NCBI GenBank assembly: GCA_964471475.1
Contig: CAYYFQ010000003.1
Coordinates: 1-64,000, forward strand
Reading direction: 5' to 3'
DNA: 64,000 nt
DNA from: JAJNBD01 sp964471475
Lineage (GTDB): Bacteria > Pseudomonadota > Gammaproteobacteria > CAISUE01
In this document: positions 6,853-15,589 of the stretch, in pieces
How positions within the stretch are numbered: position 1 is the first letter of the stretch
Layout: each line of letters opens with the position of its first letter
Program-made: the position numbers and the translations under genes
Notes under the pieces: model-generated
Database searches by the model: none
Seen by the model: only the letters and a program-made list of their open reading frames with translations
Told to the model about the DNA's origin: nothing

Positions 6853-8085
6853 TTAGGCTTTTTCTTTATCGATTTCTGATGTTTTAGATTTAAGCAATGA
6901 TAAGTGTCTTGTGGCTTCAAAGCGATCGGTTTGTGCCACATGGCGATAAAGCATTGTCGTGCCAATATCGCTGTGCCCTGCATTTTCCTGCGCCACTTTT
7001 AAGGGAGCCCCCGAATCTAATAAATAAGTGACGTAACTATGGCGTAACCAATGCGCTGAAGCTTGCCTGAGTTTAGAAGCTTTTTGTGGTTGGTCTGGTT
7101 CGAAGCAAGCTGCGCCTAAATTAAATGCCCATTTTAAAATTTGATCAATACGGCGAGGACTAATCGATTGGTTTAGATTTTGCATAGGAATTAATGGCGT
7201 TTCTTCACGATACTGTGGCTCTGGAGAGGGTAGCCCAACTTGTAATCGAAACTCCGCTAACGCTTCTCGTAAAGCATCTGGCACAGGGATCTCCCGCAAT
7301 TTTTTTCCTTTGCCGATGACTCGTAAAAACCAATTATTTTCACGTTGGATAAAATGCCCCATCGTATGATTCGCTGCTTCTGCAATCCGCATACCGGAAT
7401 AAAATAGCAGCAAAATAATATAACGTGCCCGAACCACCTGAAAAGTTTGAATTTCATCATTAATCGGATGAGAAGATAATGCATCTAAGGTAACTTGGAT
7501 TTCTTCTTGTTCTAAATAACGGTCAATAATTCTTGGCTTTGCTTGGTTGCGTCGTTTTCTCCGTCTGTCTACAGCTAATGGGTTACCAATGAGATAATTC
7601 GTTTGCACTAAATAATTAAAAAAAGAATCTAAAATTTTGATGGCTTTTTTGAGAGAATTAGCGCCTAAGCCACCGGCAAAAGGTCGCCAAAGGAGATTGA
7701 TACTGCCATCTTTTTTGAAACGTGCGGCACTTGGCCCACACCACAATTTTTTGGGTTCAGGATTCTTAAGAAATTCTTGATATTCGGTCAAATGATTGCG
7801 ACGTAAGCTTGAAATATTCACTTTAGCTACGTGAATGCACCACAGCAACAGACGTTCAACTTCTTTAGCATATGAGCGTAAGGTTTCTGGTGAATCTTTA
7901 TATTCTTGTAAAAATACGGCAATGGCTTCTGCATCATTGCCCGCACCAATGAGCGCTTCTCCTATTGCTTTGTTATAATCATCCTTAGCAAATTGCAAAA
8001 TGAGATGATTTATTGAAAAGCCTTTATCCACAGGAAGAAATAAAGGCTTAATCATTTCTTGTAGCTCGAGTTTCTTGACCGTCAT
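6853..8085 (-). CDS. Tyrosine recombinase / phage-type integrase
   Basis: Site-specific recombinase of the lambda-integrase/XerCD superfamily, 410 aa. An N-terminal core-binding (SAM-like) domain covers about residues 60-180. The catalytic domain has Arg233 in GMRIAEA, His345 and Arg348 in HWLRHSY, the GHSDIGTT segment and nucleophile Tyr380 in MLYRHV, so the active site is complete. It is not XerC or XerD itself: those are about 300 aa, and this one has a longer N-terminus. It stops 3 bp before the RhuM-like remnant reading frame begins upstream, so both were probably one unit. No attachment site or tRNA flanks it here, and its mobile element cannot be bounded in this window. Confidence 0.85.
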   Translation of the reverse strand: MTVKKLELQEMIKPLFLPVDKGFSINHLILQFAKDDYNKAIGEALIGAGNDAEAIAVFLQEYKDSPETLRSYAKEVERLLLWCIHVAKVNISSLRRNHLTEYQEFLKNPEPKKLWCGPSAARFKKDGSINLLWRPFAGGLGANSLKKAIKILDSFFNYLVQTNYLIGNPLAVDRRRKRRNQAKPRIIDRYLEQEEIQVTLDALSSHPINDEIQTFQVVRARYIILLLFYSGMRIAEAANHTMGHFIQRENNWFLRVIGKGKKLREIPVPDALREALAEFRLQVGLPSPEPQYREETPLIPMQNLNQSISPRRIDQILKWAFNLGAACFEPDQPQKASKLRQASAHWLRHSYVTYLLDSGAPLKVAQENAGHSDIGTTMLYRHVAQTDRFEATRHLSLLKSKTSEIDKEKA

Positions 8086-8087
8086 AA

Positions 8088-8381
8088 CTAATTCGCTAAA
8101 AGATTAACACTGTGTTTTGGCAAAGCCAATTTATTTTCATCATAAGCAAGTAATAAATGCCAAGTTTTTGCATAGCTCAAGATAAGCTGTATGGTTTCAG
8201 TACCAAGGTCATTCATAAGCTCATTTCGAGTCAGCGTTTTTTGCAGAAGTTCGATCGTTTGCTGTAATTCGTGAATGCCTTTTTCAGCTTGGTTTAATGA
8301 TAGCCAAACAGTTTCTTCAGATAAGTTAACACTGAGTTGCACATGATCATCTTTTGCAGTATAAATAACAATTTCAGACAT
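8088..8381 (-). pseudogene. RhuM-like protein with internal deletion (remnant)
   Basis: 97 aa. Residues 1-31 (MSEIVIYTAKDD ... VWLSLNQ) match the beginning of RhuM/virulence-type proteins, whose next segment is normally MAELFG plus a DNA-binding-like region. Here the sequence jumps straight to GIHELQQTIELLQKTL and YAKTWHLLLAYDENKLALP, which resembles the C-terminal part of the same family. The central ~200 residues of the usual ~300-aa protein are missing without loss of frame. It may still be translated (ATG 8381), but the missing core argues for a non-functional remnant. It sits directly upstream of the recombinase, a typical mobile-region partner. Confidence 0.6.
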
Positions 8382-8473
8382 ATAAAAAACCTAGGTTGCA
8401 TTTGAAAAATTAGCCCATTTTAGCATAAATATTTATATTCTGATAATAAGAGTACTCAGTAATTATTGAGCAT

Positions 8474-9601
8474 TTGCTGGGTACACCTTTATATCCGGAT
8501 GCAAAGCGTGCACTGAACAAAGAAGGATTGATTGAAAATGATGAAGATATGGCTTATCATGCGTGCAAAAATGTGAAGCTAAGCCCTGTGATTACTCTTC
8601 CAAAATCCGAACTACATATCCATCTTGAAAGCGCTATTTCTCCTGCTTTATTAAAAAATTTTGCTAAAGCACAACACAAAGAGTTGCCACGAGAGCTTTT
8701 TACTGCTGATGGGGAAAACTATTATTTAAAAAATTTTACAGAACTTCACCACCTTTATGATTTCGTGGCTAGTTTTTTAACGACGCCTGAAGATTTTTAT
8801 CAGTTGGCTTATAGTTATTTACAACATTTAACAGAGGACGGCGCAATTTATGCGGAGTTGATTATTGCACCAGGCTATGCGCTTGCGCATGGGATTAGTT
8901 ATTCTCAATTAATAGAAAGTTATGCAAAAGCTATTGATGATGCGAGGCGTGATTTTGGCATAGAAAGTCGATTATTACTTGCGCTCATTCGTCATCAGGG
9001 TTTGAATGAAGCCAAAAAAGCCTTAGATCAAGCATTATATGAACGTCATCCTTATTTAAGTGGTGTTAATCTAGTTGGAGACGTGACTCAGTATCCTTTA
9101 AAAATTTTTTTACCACTCTATGAAAAAGCGGCGAGTGCTGGGCTTGGTTGTACTATTCACGTCGGTGAAACTTTTCACCCTTTTGAATATGAAGAAATGC
9201 AATTAGTTTTAGATCATTTCCCCATTACAAGGATTGGTCATGGCATACGAGCAGTGGACTCCCCTCCTCTACTTGAAAAAATACTTGAAAAAAATATTGT
9301 CATGGAGATCTCTTTATCAAGTAATGTGTTATTACAATTTTCTAAAGACTATGCATCACACCCCCTCAGTATTTTTAAAAATTTAGGGATAAAATATTGT
9401 TTGAACACGGATGATTCTTATTTAATGAATACGACGCTTCAGCGCGAACATCAATTGGCGCAGATGCATTTGAACCTTACTAAGGAAGATCTGCTTTGTG
9501 CCACTAAAACAGCTATTGAAGCTGCTTTTGTACCGGAAAATATTAAGCAACAACTTTTGCATAGGATAGCAGAGGCTTCTGCGCGCCTTCCCGTGCGCTA
9601 A
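8474..9601 (+). CDS. Adenosine deaminase-like metal-dependent hydrolase
   Basis: Zinc-dependent purine deaminase family (amidohydrolase TIM barrel), which converts adenosine-type nucleosides to inosine. Metal and catalytic residues are visible: His48 and His50 in ELHIHLE, His229 and Glu232 in HVGE, His256 in IGHG, Asp313-Asp314 in NTDD. The HLDG motif typical of adenosine deaminases reads HLES here, so substrate preference may differ (adenine or another nucleoside). The frame opens at TTG 8474 (375 aa); ATG 8549 gives 350 aa, close to the usual length, and still keeps all motifs, so I regard it as at least equally likely. Stand-alone gene, convergent with the effector-like gene downstream. 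Confidence 0.8.
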   Translation: MLGTPLYPDAKRALNKEGLIENDEDMAYHACKNVKLSPVITLPKSELHIHLESAISPALLKNFAKAQHKELPRELFTADGENYYLKNFTELHHLYDFVASFLTTPEDFYQLAYSYLQHLTEDGAIYAELIIAPGYALAHGISYSQLIESYAKAIDDARRDFGIESRLLLALIRHQGLNEAKKALDQALYERHPYLSGVNLVGDVTQYPLKIFLPLYEKAASAGLGCTIHVGETFHPFEYEEMQLVLDHFPITRIGHGIRAVDSPPLLEKILEKNIVMEISLSSNVLLQFSKDYASHPLSIFKNLGIKYCLNTDDSYLMNTTLQREHQLAQMHLNLTKEDLLCATKTAIEAAFVPENIKQQLLHRIAEASARLPVR

Positions 9602-9637
9602 GCTACTACGACAACTCCGGACGAAGATTTTTATATC

Positions 9638-12070
9638 TCACATCGTAGGTCTTGGGCTTGGGCTTTCATCTTCGGAAGGTACTTCCGCTGTTTCTTCAAC
9701 CGTAGGTTTGGGTCTTGAGATTTCATTTTCGGAAGGTACTTCTGCTGCTTCTTCGCTTGCGGCAGCCCTGTCTTCAGAAGATACTTCCGCTGTTTCCGCC
9801 ATCGCACCCCTCCTGTCTTCAGGAAAGGTGACAGAAGAAAGGATCCCACATATAATGCGTGATTTTTCCAAATCATCAACCACTTTTCTTGTTTGATTTA
9901 GAAGTTCTTCTAGCCTGGAAGAATAAGTAGCGTTTTCTTTCTTTGTTTTGTTTGCTTTGTGGTTTGCTTTGTGGAATTTCAGTGCTAGAGCATTATATTC
10001 ACGATTTAGCTGATTTGCTTGCTTCTCTGTTATTTTTTTTTGAGAGGCTACCTCTAGTGTTCTATTCAACAGCTTATTTACCGAGCTCATAAGATCAAAC
10101 AACTCTTCTTTTTCTGGAAAATTTTCTATTTCCGAATAAGCGTGTGAAAGCATTTTCTCAAGGTCGTGTGCGAACATGGTTAGTTTTGTACGTAGAGTTT
10201 CCAATGATCTATGTTTGCGTGTTAATATTGTATCCTGCAGTGTTCTTGTTTGGGATCGCAAAGAATCGACTAAGCTCTGGACATCTTGCGATAAAGGTTT
10301 TACTGGTTGCGAACCTGCTTCCTCTTCCATCTTTGCCATGGCTCGATCAAGATAACGTGCTAATGGTTGATGTTCACCTCTCGTCAGGGGGGTAATGCTT
10401 TGAAGACTAGACATATAACATGCAATGGCCTGATTTAAAGCTGTTTTTTGAGGGGTTTCATCTTCAAGCTCAGCTGCTCGCTTGAGAATGATTGCCATTA
10501 ATTGTTGCAATAAAGAGCGTAAGCCTCCTTTTGCCAGATAAAAATCACGGAAAATTTTATAAAAAAAATCTTGTGGGCCGAGCATCCATAGGGTATGCGC
10601 AAAGGGCAAATCATCCATATCCAACTCGAGGGTTGAGGCACCTTTTTCTAGAATTATTTTAAAGCAACCCATGCTACGCCTTCTAAATGCAAATTTTAAA
10701 AAGGAAAGATGCTCTCCGAACTCTGTTTCTATTCGATATCGATTAACAGGAAACGCACCTGTATTTAGTAACAATTCTAAAGTTTTCCCCTCATCGTATT
10801 CAATAAGATATTTCAAAACACGGTTGGGCATATGCTTTGCAAAAACAGATAGTGTTTGAATATCTGCTTCTTTCTGTTGATCTCTTGTTTTGATAAGAAG
10901 AAGATCGAAGTGTTGGCGTGTTTTTTGATCAAAATATGAATCTCGCATTATTGCTTCAATAAGCAGTTGAATACCAACGACCTCAGTTTCTTGGAGGGAG
11001 CGATGAACAAGAAAAAAGTCCTCTGCATTAAGGGGGTTTAGGCTTGGTGAACACTCTGAGAGGTACAACAAAGTTTCTTGCGCCTGCTGGTAACCTGTGG
11101 CAACGACATCACAGCTTGGAGGATTCATAGAATCAAAATGCGCTCGCCATGTTCGAAGTGTGCTTAGGCTTTCCTCTAAATTTCGCAGCTTTGCTGCTTG
11201 ATCAGGAGAGATGGAGCTTGACCCACCGGCATTACTTGAAAGAGTGGCATGGCTTTTTGTATCTTCCTCCTCTAGCGCAAGAGAGGAAGATACGGTTTCA
11301 GCCACAGCAATATCCAAGGCTGAAGGCGAGATAATCTCAACTGTGTGTTGTTCCCGCAACCAATCCGCATATTCCCAGCTAACAAATTCCTGATATTTTT
11401 CTAGAAGCTGTTTTTGTGTTTCGCTACCGCCTATACTCGCTAGATAGTTAGCTTCCACTAAAGCTTCTTCAATCCGTGCTAAAAGTTCCTTGAATATCGC
11501 AGAGATTTTATCCTTTTGTTTTTGATCGATGTCTATTGGGTGGTCTCGTGTACCGTGGTCTATTGGCAGGTTAATCTTCAAAAGGAGATCTATTTTTTTG
11601 ATAAGACTTTCTTGAGTGCTCTGAATGATGGTCTCTTGGGTCATGCGTAAAACGCTCATATCGGGAGCACATTGCATGATCGCCCATTGAATTAATAATT
11701 CTTTGTCTTCGGGTGGAATAGGAATAGCCTTGGGTGAAGTATCTAATAATGTGAGATAACAAGGTTTATCTTGATTATCAAAATAAATATGTAATTTATA
11801 AACTCCTCTCTCGAGTGTGACCGTATAATGGTAAAAACTAGAAGCTTTGTCAGGACGTATTACTTCATAAATACTCATATGATGCTCGTCCACCACATGG
11901 GTTCTATTAGCTATTCTGAGCTCCTGACGTTTATTCGGTAAAGTAATGAGCGCAAACGACCCATACGTAGGGGAAGATTTTAGTTGTAACCGATCGCCAG
12001 CAAAAATTCTATGACCAGTATCCTGTTGCAAAAGATTATAAAACGGGTTGGCTGCGTTCGTTCTTGGCAT
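9638..12070 (-). CDS. Large protein of unknown function, candidate secreted effector
   Basis: 810 aa, no recognised enzyme domain. Visible features: a beta-rich N-terminal 120 residues; a helical middle; ankyrin-like helices near residues 415-480 (LKYLIEYDEGKTLELLLNTG and a following KIILEKGAS unit); a long coiled-coil-prone region near residues 600-740; and a Glu/Ser/Pro-rich tail built of about 19-residue repeats. There is no signal peptide. Ankyrin-like helices, coiled coil and an acidic C-terminus are the usual look of type IVB (Dot/Icm) effectors of Legionella and Coxiella, but no secretion genes are in the window, so this is inference. The start is supported by GGAGG 5 nt before the ATG. 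Single-gene unit with its own promoter-like site. Confidence 0.6.
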   Translation of the reverse strand: MPRTNAANPFYNLLQQDTGHRIFAGDRLQLKSSPTYGSFALITLPNKRQELRIANRTHVVDEHHMSIYEVIRPDKASSFYHYTVTLERGVYKLHIYFDNQDKPCYLTLLDTSPKAIPIPPEDKELLIQWAIMQCAPDMSVLRMTQETIIQSTQESLIKKIDLLLKINLPIDHGTRDHPIDIDQKQKDKISAIFKELLARIEEALVEANYLASIGGSETQKQLLEKYQEFVSWEYADWLREQHTVEIISPSALDIAVAETVSSSLALEEEDTKSHATLSSNAGGSSSISPDQAAKLRNLEESLSTLRTWRAHFDSMNPPSCDVVATGYQQAQETLLYLSECSPSLNPLNAEDFFLVHRSLQETEVVGIQLLIEAIMRDSYFDQKTRQHFDLLLIKTRDQQKEADIQTLSVFAKHMPNRVLKYLIEYDEGKTLELLLNTGAFPVNRYRIETEFGEHLSFLKFAFRRRSMGCFKIILEKGASTLELDMDDLPFAHTLWMLGPQDFFYKIFRDFYLAKGGLRSLLQQLMAIILKRAAELEDETPQKTALNQAIACYMSSLQSITPLTRGEHQPLARYLDRAMAKMEEEAGSQPVKPLSQDVQSLVDSLRSQTRTLQDTILTRKHRSLETLRTKLTMFAHDLEKMLSHAYSEIENFPEKEELFDLMSSVNKLLNRTLEVASQKKITEKQANQLNREYNALALKFHKANHKANKTKKENATYSSRLEELLNQTRKVVDDLEKSRIICGILSSVTFPEDRRGAMAETAEVSSEDRAAASEEAAEVPSENEISRPKPTVEETAEVPSEDESPSPRPTM
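9641..9799 (-). repeat. Tandem repeats encoding the acidic C-terminus of the candidate effector
   Basis: The last 53 residues consist of two 19-aa units (EEAAEVPSENEISRPKPTV at 9698-9754 and EETAEVPSEDESPSPRPTM at 9641-9697) and a 15-aa partial unit (9755-9799, AETAEVSSEDRAAAS). The DNA repeats too, with a GGAAGGTACTTC core. Such repeats expand or contract easily and lie in the region that carries type IV secretion signals in related bacteria. Confidence 0.75.
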
Positions 12071-12123
12071 AATAACCTCCAGTTTATTAAAATTATAGGG
12101 AGTAGTGAAGAGCTTGAACTCAC

Positions 12124-12153
12124 ATTGTGTGGTTTTTTGGAAGTGATTGTCAA
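12124..12153 (-). promoter_or_regulatory. Putative promoter of the candidate effector gene
   Basis: On the minus strand TTGACA (12148-12153), an 18-nt spacer and CACAAT (12124-12129), about 55 nt ahead of the start codon. A TATAAT-like hexamer at 12092-12097 is an alternative -10 but lacks a good -35. Confidence 0.35.
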
Positions 12154-12165
12154 ATTAAAATTTTT

Positions 12166-12918
12166 TTACCAACTAATCAATCGGCCAACCGCCCAATTTA
12201 CTATCCAATAGAATAAGAGGGATAAGATAATTAATACTAAGATGACCGCAAATACTAAATCAGTTTCAAAACGCCCATTAGCCTCAAGTAATAAAAACCC
12301 TAATCCTTGAGTGGCTCCAATCCACTCCCCAATAACAGCACCCATTAAGGCGCCAGCAGCCGCAATTCTTAAGCCGGATGCTAAATAAGGTAATGCCGCT
12401 GGAATTTGAATGCGCCATAATATCGCCCAAGAACGATCGGTCATTAAATGTGCAACCTCCAACCATTGTGGATTCGTGCTTTTTAAACCATCTAAAAAAG
12501 CACTGGCCATCGGAAAAAACAGCATGATAGCCACTAAAATAATTTTTGATGTCACTCCGTAACCTAACCACAACACGAGTAAAGGCGCAATAGCTAACGT
12601 AGGAAGAGCTTGACTAATTAGTAGTACTGGCCAAAATAAAAAACCTAATGCGCGATAACGAAAAAATAATAAGGCTGATGTCGTCGCAAAGAAAAAAGCG
12701 ACTACGCTTCCTAAGAAAGCCTCTAACAAAGTTACTTCAGCAGCGTAAAGTAATAAATCAGCACGCTTGAAAAGTAACTCAACCACGGTGAGAGGCGAAG
12801 GTAAAAAATATTTAGGGACATCGCCTAGCCAAATAACACTCTGCCACAATAGGCTTAAAAAAATTAACAATAAGAATACACGGCTACATGACTTTAGAAG
12901 CTTGAGAGGATTTAACAT
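12166..12918 (-). CDS. ABC importer permease (ThiX/SsuC/TauC-like)
   Basis: Inner-membrane permease of 250 aa with about six hydrophobic helices, of the binding-protein-dependent group that imports nitrate, sulphonates, taurine or thiamine precursors. The cytoplasmic coupling (EAA-type) loop runs around EVAHLMTDRSWAILWRIQIP with LPYLASGLR after it. Its start overlaps the end of the ATPase gene by 7 bp, so the two are translationally coupled. The closest functional guess is import of the thiamine precursor HMP (ThiXYZ), because other intracellular gammaproteobacteria keep such a system, but neither thiamine genes nor a periplasmic binding protein are nearby. Confidence 0.8.
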   Translation of the reverse strand: MLNPLKLLKSCSRVFLLLIFLSLLWQSVIWLGDVPKYFLPSPLTVVELLFKRADLLLYAAEVTLLEAFLGSVVAFFFATTSALLFFRYRALGFLFWPVLLISQALPTLAIAPLLVLWLGYGVTSKIILVAIMLFFPMASAFLDGLKSTNPQWLEVAHLMTDRSWAILWRIQIPAALPYLASGLRIAAAGALMGAVIGEWIGATQGLGFLLLEANGRFETDLVFAVILVLIILSLLFYWIVNWAVGRLISW

Positions 12919-13652
12919 AAGGTGCTCGCCATAGATTCTAAAATGCGTGCTTGCAGTGTCAATAATTCGGAAGTCAATGCGCGCGGTTTTGGCGTGAGAG
13001 GTACACTCATTGCTTTTAAAGTAGCCGGGGAACCTTGCAATATATAAATTTGATCCGCTAATCGTAATGCTTCTAAAGGATCATGTGTTACTAATAAGAC
13101 CGTTTTATTTTGTGCAAAATGTCCTAAGAGATCTTGCATTTTATAGCGCGTAATAGCATCTAGCGCCGAAAAAGGCTCATCTAGCAACCATAATGGTTTA
13201 TTTTCTACAAATATTCTTACTAATGCCACCCGCTGGCGCATGCCTCCTGATAACGCTGCTGGTTTCTTGATCCAATCTTTTTCTGGTAATCCTACTTGTA
13301 ATAATGTTGCTTTCGCTTGTTGAATAATCTCGGTAGAACAATTATTACGTAAGCGATAACCCAGTAATACGTTATCAAGAATATTCAGCCACGGAAGTAA
13401 ATTATCATTTTGTGTCATCAACATCACGCGATGCACTAAACTTTGATGATCAGAGGCAGTAATTTCCCCATTCCATTGCATAGCATGCGCAGAAGTGTTA
13501 GCAATTAAATGGAGCAAGCTGCTTTTCCCGATGCCGGTGGTGCCAAGCAAACACACACACTGCCCATGTTTTATTGATAAAGAAAGATCTTGAGCAATTA
13601 ATTGCTTATGATAACGGATAGTTAAGTGATTAATAGAGAGGTCAAAAGTCAT
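12912..13652 (-). CDS. ABC importer ATPase (ThiZ/SsuB-like)
   Basis: 246-aa ATP-binding subunit that powers the adjacent permease. Walker A GTTGIGKSS at 37-45, Q-loop in LMTQNDNLLPW, signature LSGGMRQRVA near 137, Walker B LWLLDEPFSALD near 158-169, H-loop in LLVTHDPLEAL. The NDNLLPWLN segment is typical of nitrate/sulphonate/taurine-class ATPases. It overlaps the permease gene by 7 bp and lies 20 bp after the DegQ-like protease gene, at the downstream end of a long minus-strand run. The binding protein that should define the substrate is not encoded nearby. Confidence 0.85.
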   Translation of the reverse strand: MTFDLSINHLTIRYHKQLIAQDLSLSIKHGQCVCLLGTTGIGKSSLLHLIANTSAHAMQWNGEITASDHQSLVHRVMLMTQNDNLLPWLNILDNVLLGYRLRNNCSTEIIQQAKATLLQVGLPEKDWIKKPAALSGGMRQRVALVRIFVENKPLWLLDEPFSALDAITRYKMQDLLGHFAQNKTVLLVTHDPLEALRLADQIYILQGSPATLKAMSVPLTPKPRALTSELLTLQARILESMASTLC

Positions 13653-13672
13653 TAGAAAGCCCCTTTATTTTT

Positions 13673-15064
13673 CTAGAACTTCAGCACTACAAAACTACTG
13701 GCATTTTGAGCAGGGCGAAATACATTTAATAAGAGCTGATTCGTATTCGTTTTGGCGATGCTATTTAAATCACTAATGCTTGATACCGGTTTTAAATTAG
13801 CCGATAAAATAATATCTCCTTCACGAACACCTGAACGCCAAGCCAAACTATCCGTGGCCACACGCAACACTTGAATACCCTTGACGGCGCCAGCCACAGA
13901 AGTTTGTACATCGATGGCTTGTAAATCTAAACCATATAAAAAAGGATTACTGATTTCGATTTGATGCTGATAAACATCCGGATCGGCTGTGACTATATGA
14001 GTGGTGATTGTTTTGCCGCCACGTAAATATTCAATCATTAGCGTCGCACCTACTTGCTGTAATCCCACATAATTACGCACCGAGGCCGCGTTTTTAATGG
14101 TAACGCCATTAATACGAACGATAATATCTCCTACTTTCAAACCCGCTTTTGCAGCAGGTGAGTTAGGAATCACTAAAGCCACTAAAGCCCCCTCTTCTTG
14201 CGTCACATGTAAGCTGGTTGCAATATCTGAGGTAAGATCATTGACAATAATCCCAATAAAACCACGATGAATTGTGCCATATTTAATCAATTGCATCATC
14301 ACACTATGTGCCATGTTAGCTGGAATGGCAAAGCCAATTCCCACATTTCCACCTGCGGGTGCCACGATGGCCGTATTGACTCCGATCATCGCACCTGACG
14401 TATCAATGAGAGGGCCTCCTGAATTGCCAGGATTAATCGACGCATCGGTTTGAATAAAATCTTCAAAATTTTCGATATGCAAATCACTACGACCAAGACC
14501 ACTAATAATTCCTGAAGTCACCGTCTGACCAATACCAAAAGGGTTCCCAATCGCATAAACGGATTCCCCCACTTTAAGTCTGTCAGAATCTCCAAAACGA
14601 ATAGCGCTTAAACGTTCTGGTTTTATTTGTAAAACCGCAATATCCGACTCTGCGTCAGTACCAATGACTTTTGCGATAAAGCGTCGTTGATCTGTCAGTG
14701 TTACGGTAGTAGTTTTGGCATCTTTGATCACGTGCGCATTAGTAATGACATAGCCATGTGCGGCGTCTACAATCACTCCAGAACCTACACTGTTAAATTT
14801 TTTCTTCACTGGCAATAAGCCGCTCGATTGATCAAGCATCGTGTTAGGATCAATATCCATGGATTCAGGGTCAGCATTTTTTATGCTTTTAGGATCAATC
14901 ATCATTGAGATTTCACCCATAGTGGCAATATTGACTACAGCAGGTGAAATATTTTTAAGCATGGAGGGTAAATTGTTATTTGCTCCTATACTACCAAGAT
15001 TTCGCTGCGCAAAAACCGGTAAGCTGATTAGAAACGCTAATATAAAAACAATAATTCGTTGCAT
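13673..15064 (-). CDS. degQ: Periplasmic serine protease of the DegP/DegQ (HtrA) family
   Basis: 463-aa HtrA-type protease and chaperone for misfolded envelope proteins. An N-terminal signal peptide (MQRIIVFILAFLISLPVFAQ) directs it to the periplasm. The trypsin-like triad is complete: His111 in NAHV, Asp141 in ESDIAVL, Ser215 in GNSGGPL. Two PDZ domains follow, near residues 260-350 and 375-460. Length and two PDZ domains fit DegQ/DegP rather than the membrane-anchored DegS. It lies 13 bp after cvpA; the ABC importer genes follow. DegP versus DegQ cannot be separated by eye, so the symbol is tentative. Confidence 0.88.
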   Translation of the reverse strand: MQRIIVFILAFLISLPVFAQRNLGSIGANNNLPSMLKNISPAVVNIATMGEISMMIDPKSIKNADPESMDIDPNTMLDQSSGLLPVKKKFNSVGSGVIVDAAHGYVITNAHVIKDAKTTTVTLTDQRRFIAKVIGTDAESDIAVLQIKPERLSAIRFGDSDRLKVGESVYAIGNPFGIGQTVTSGIISGLGRSDLHIENFEDFIQTDASINPGNSGGPLIDTSGAMIGVNTAIVAPAGGNVGIGFAIPANMAHSVMMQLIKYGTIHRGFIGIIVNDLTSDIATSLHVTQEEGALVALVIPNSPAAKAGLKVGDIIVRINGVTIKNAASVRNYVGLQQVGATLMIEYLRGGKTITTHIVTADPDVYQHQIEISNPFLYGLDLQAIDVQTSVAGAVKGIQVLRVATDSLAWRSGVREGDIILSANLKPVSSISDLNSIAKTNTNQLLLNVFRPAQNASSFVVLKF

Positions 15065-15077
15065 GGTAGATGAATCC

Positions 15078-15581
15078 TCAAACCGTATTATTTAAGATAA
15101 ACTTAGATTGCTGATCTTTGGGTAAAAAACCTTGCAACCACTGCTCTAATGGCATAAAAGGCGGGATGAGGCGTGATTGCTGCCACCAAGACTCCTCCGT
15201 AGCGGGAGTTAATTTTAAAATCATCAAGAGTACGCCAACAATGAGAACACCTCGTAACAATCCAAAAAGTAATCCCAGTGAACGGTCTGTACCACTTAAA
15301 CCTGTTTTATCTACTAATTGACCCAACAAATAATTTACGAGACCGCCTAAAATCATCGTAATAACAAAGAGACCAATAAATGCAACGGGATATTGTAAGC
15401 TCTTCGAATGGATATAAGCCGACAATATCACTGCTAATTCTGAACTAAAATGCCAGGCCACCCAAAAAGCTACCACCCAGGTCACTATGGATAATAACTC
15501 CCGGATAAAACCACGAAAAATACTAATCACTGCAGAAAAAGCAATTAAGCCAATAATAATAAAATCAAAAATATTTAACAT
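15078..15581 (-). CDS. cvpA: CvpA family membrane protein
   Basis: 167-aa inner-membrane protein with four hydrophobic helices, typical of CvpA (named for colicin V production, now linked to envelope homeostasis). The start MLNIFDFIIIGLIAFSAVIS with GFIRELLSIVTWVVAF is the family signature. In many gammaproteobacteria cvpA sits upstream of purF; here it lies between an unknown membrane protein and a DegQ-like protease, a context of envelope quality control. Confidence 0.85.
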   Translation of the reverse strand: MLNIFDFIIIGLIAFSAVISIFRGFIRELLSIVTWVVAFWVAWHFSSELAVILSAYIHSKSLQYPVAFIGLFVITMILGGLVNYLLGQLVDKTGLSGTDRSLGLLFGLLRGVLIVGVLLMILKLTPATEESWWQQSRLIPPFMPLEQWLQGFLPKDQQSKFILNNTV

Positions 15582-15589
15582 AATATGCC

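Noticed and set aside
14841..15095. Plus-strand frame opposite the start of the DegQ-like gene
   Set aside because: Complement of a well-supported signal peptide and protease N-terminus; low-complexity translation.
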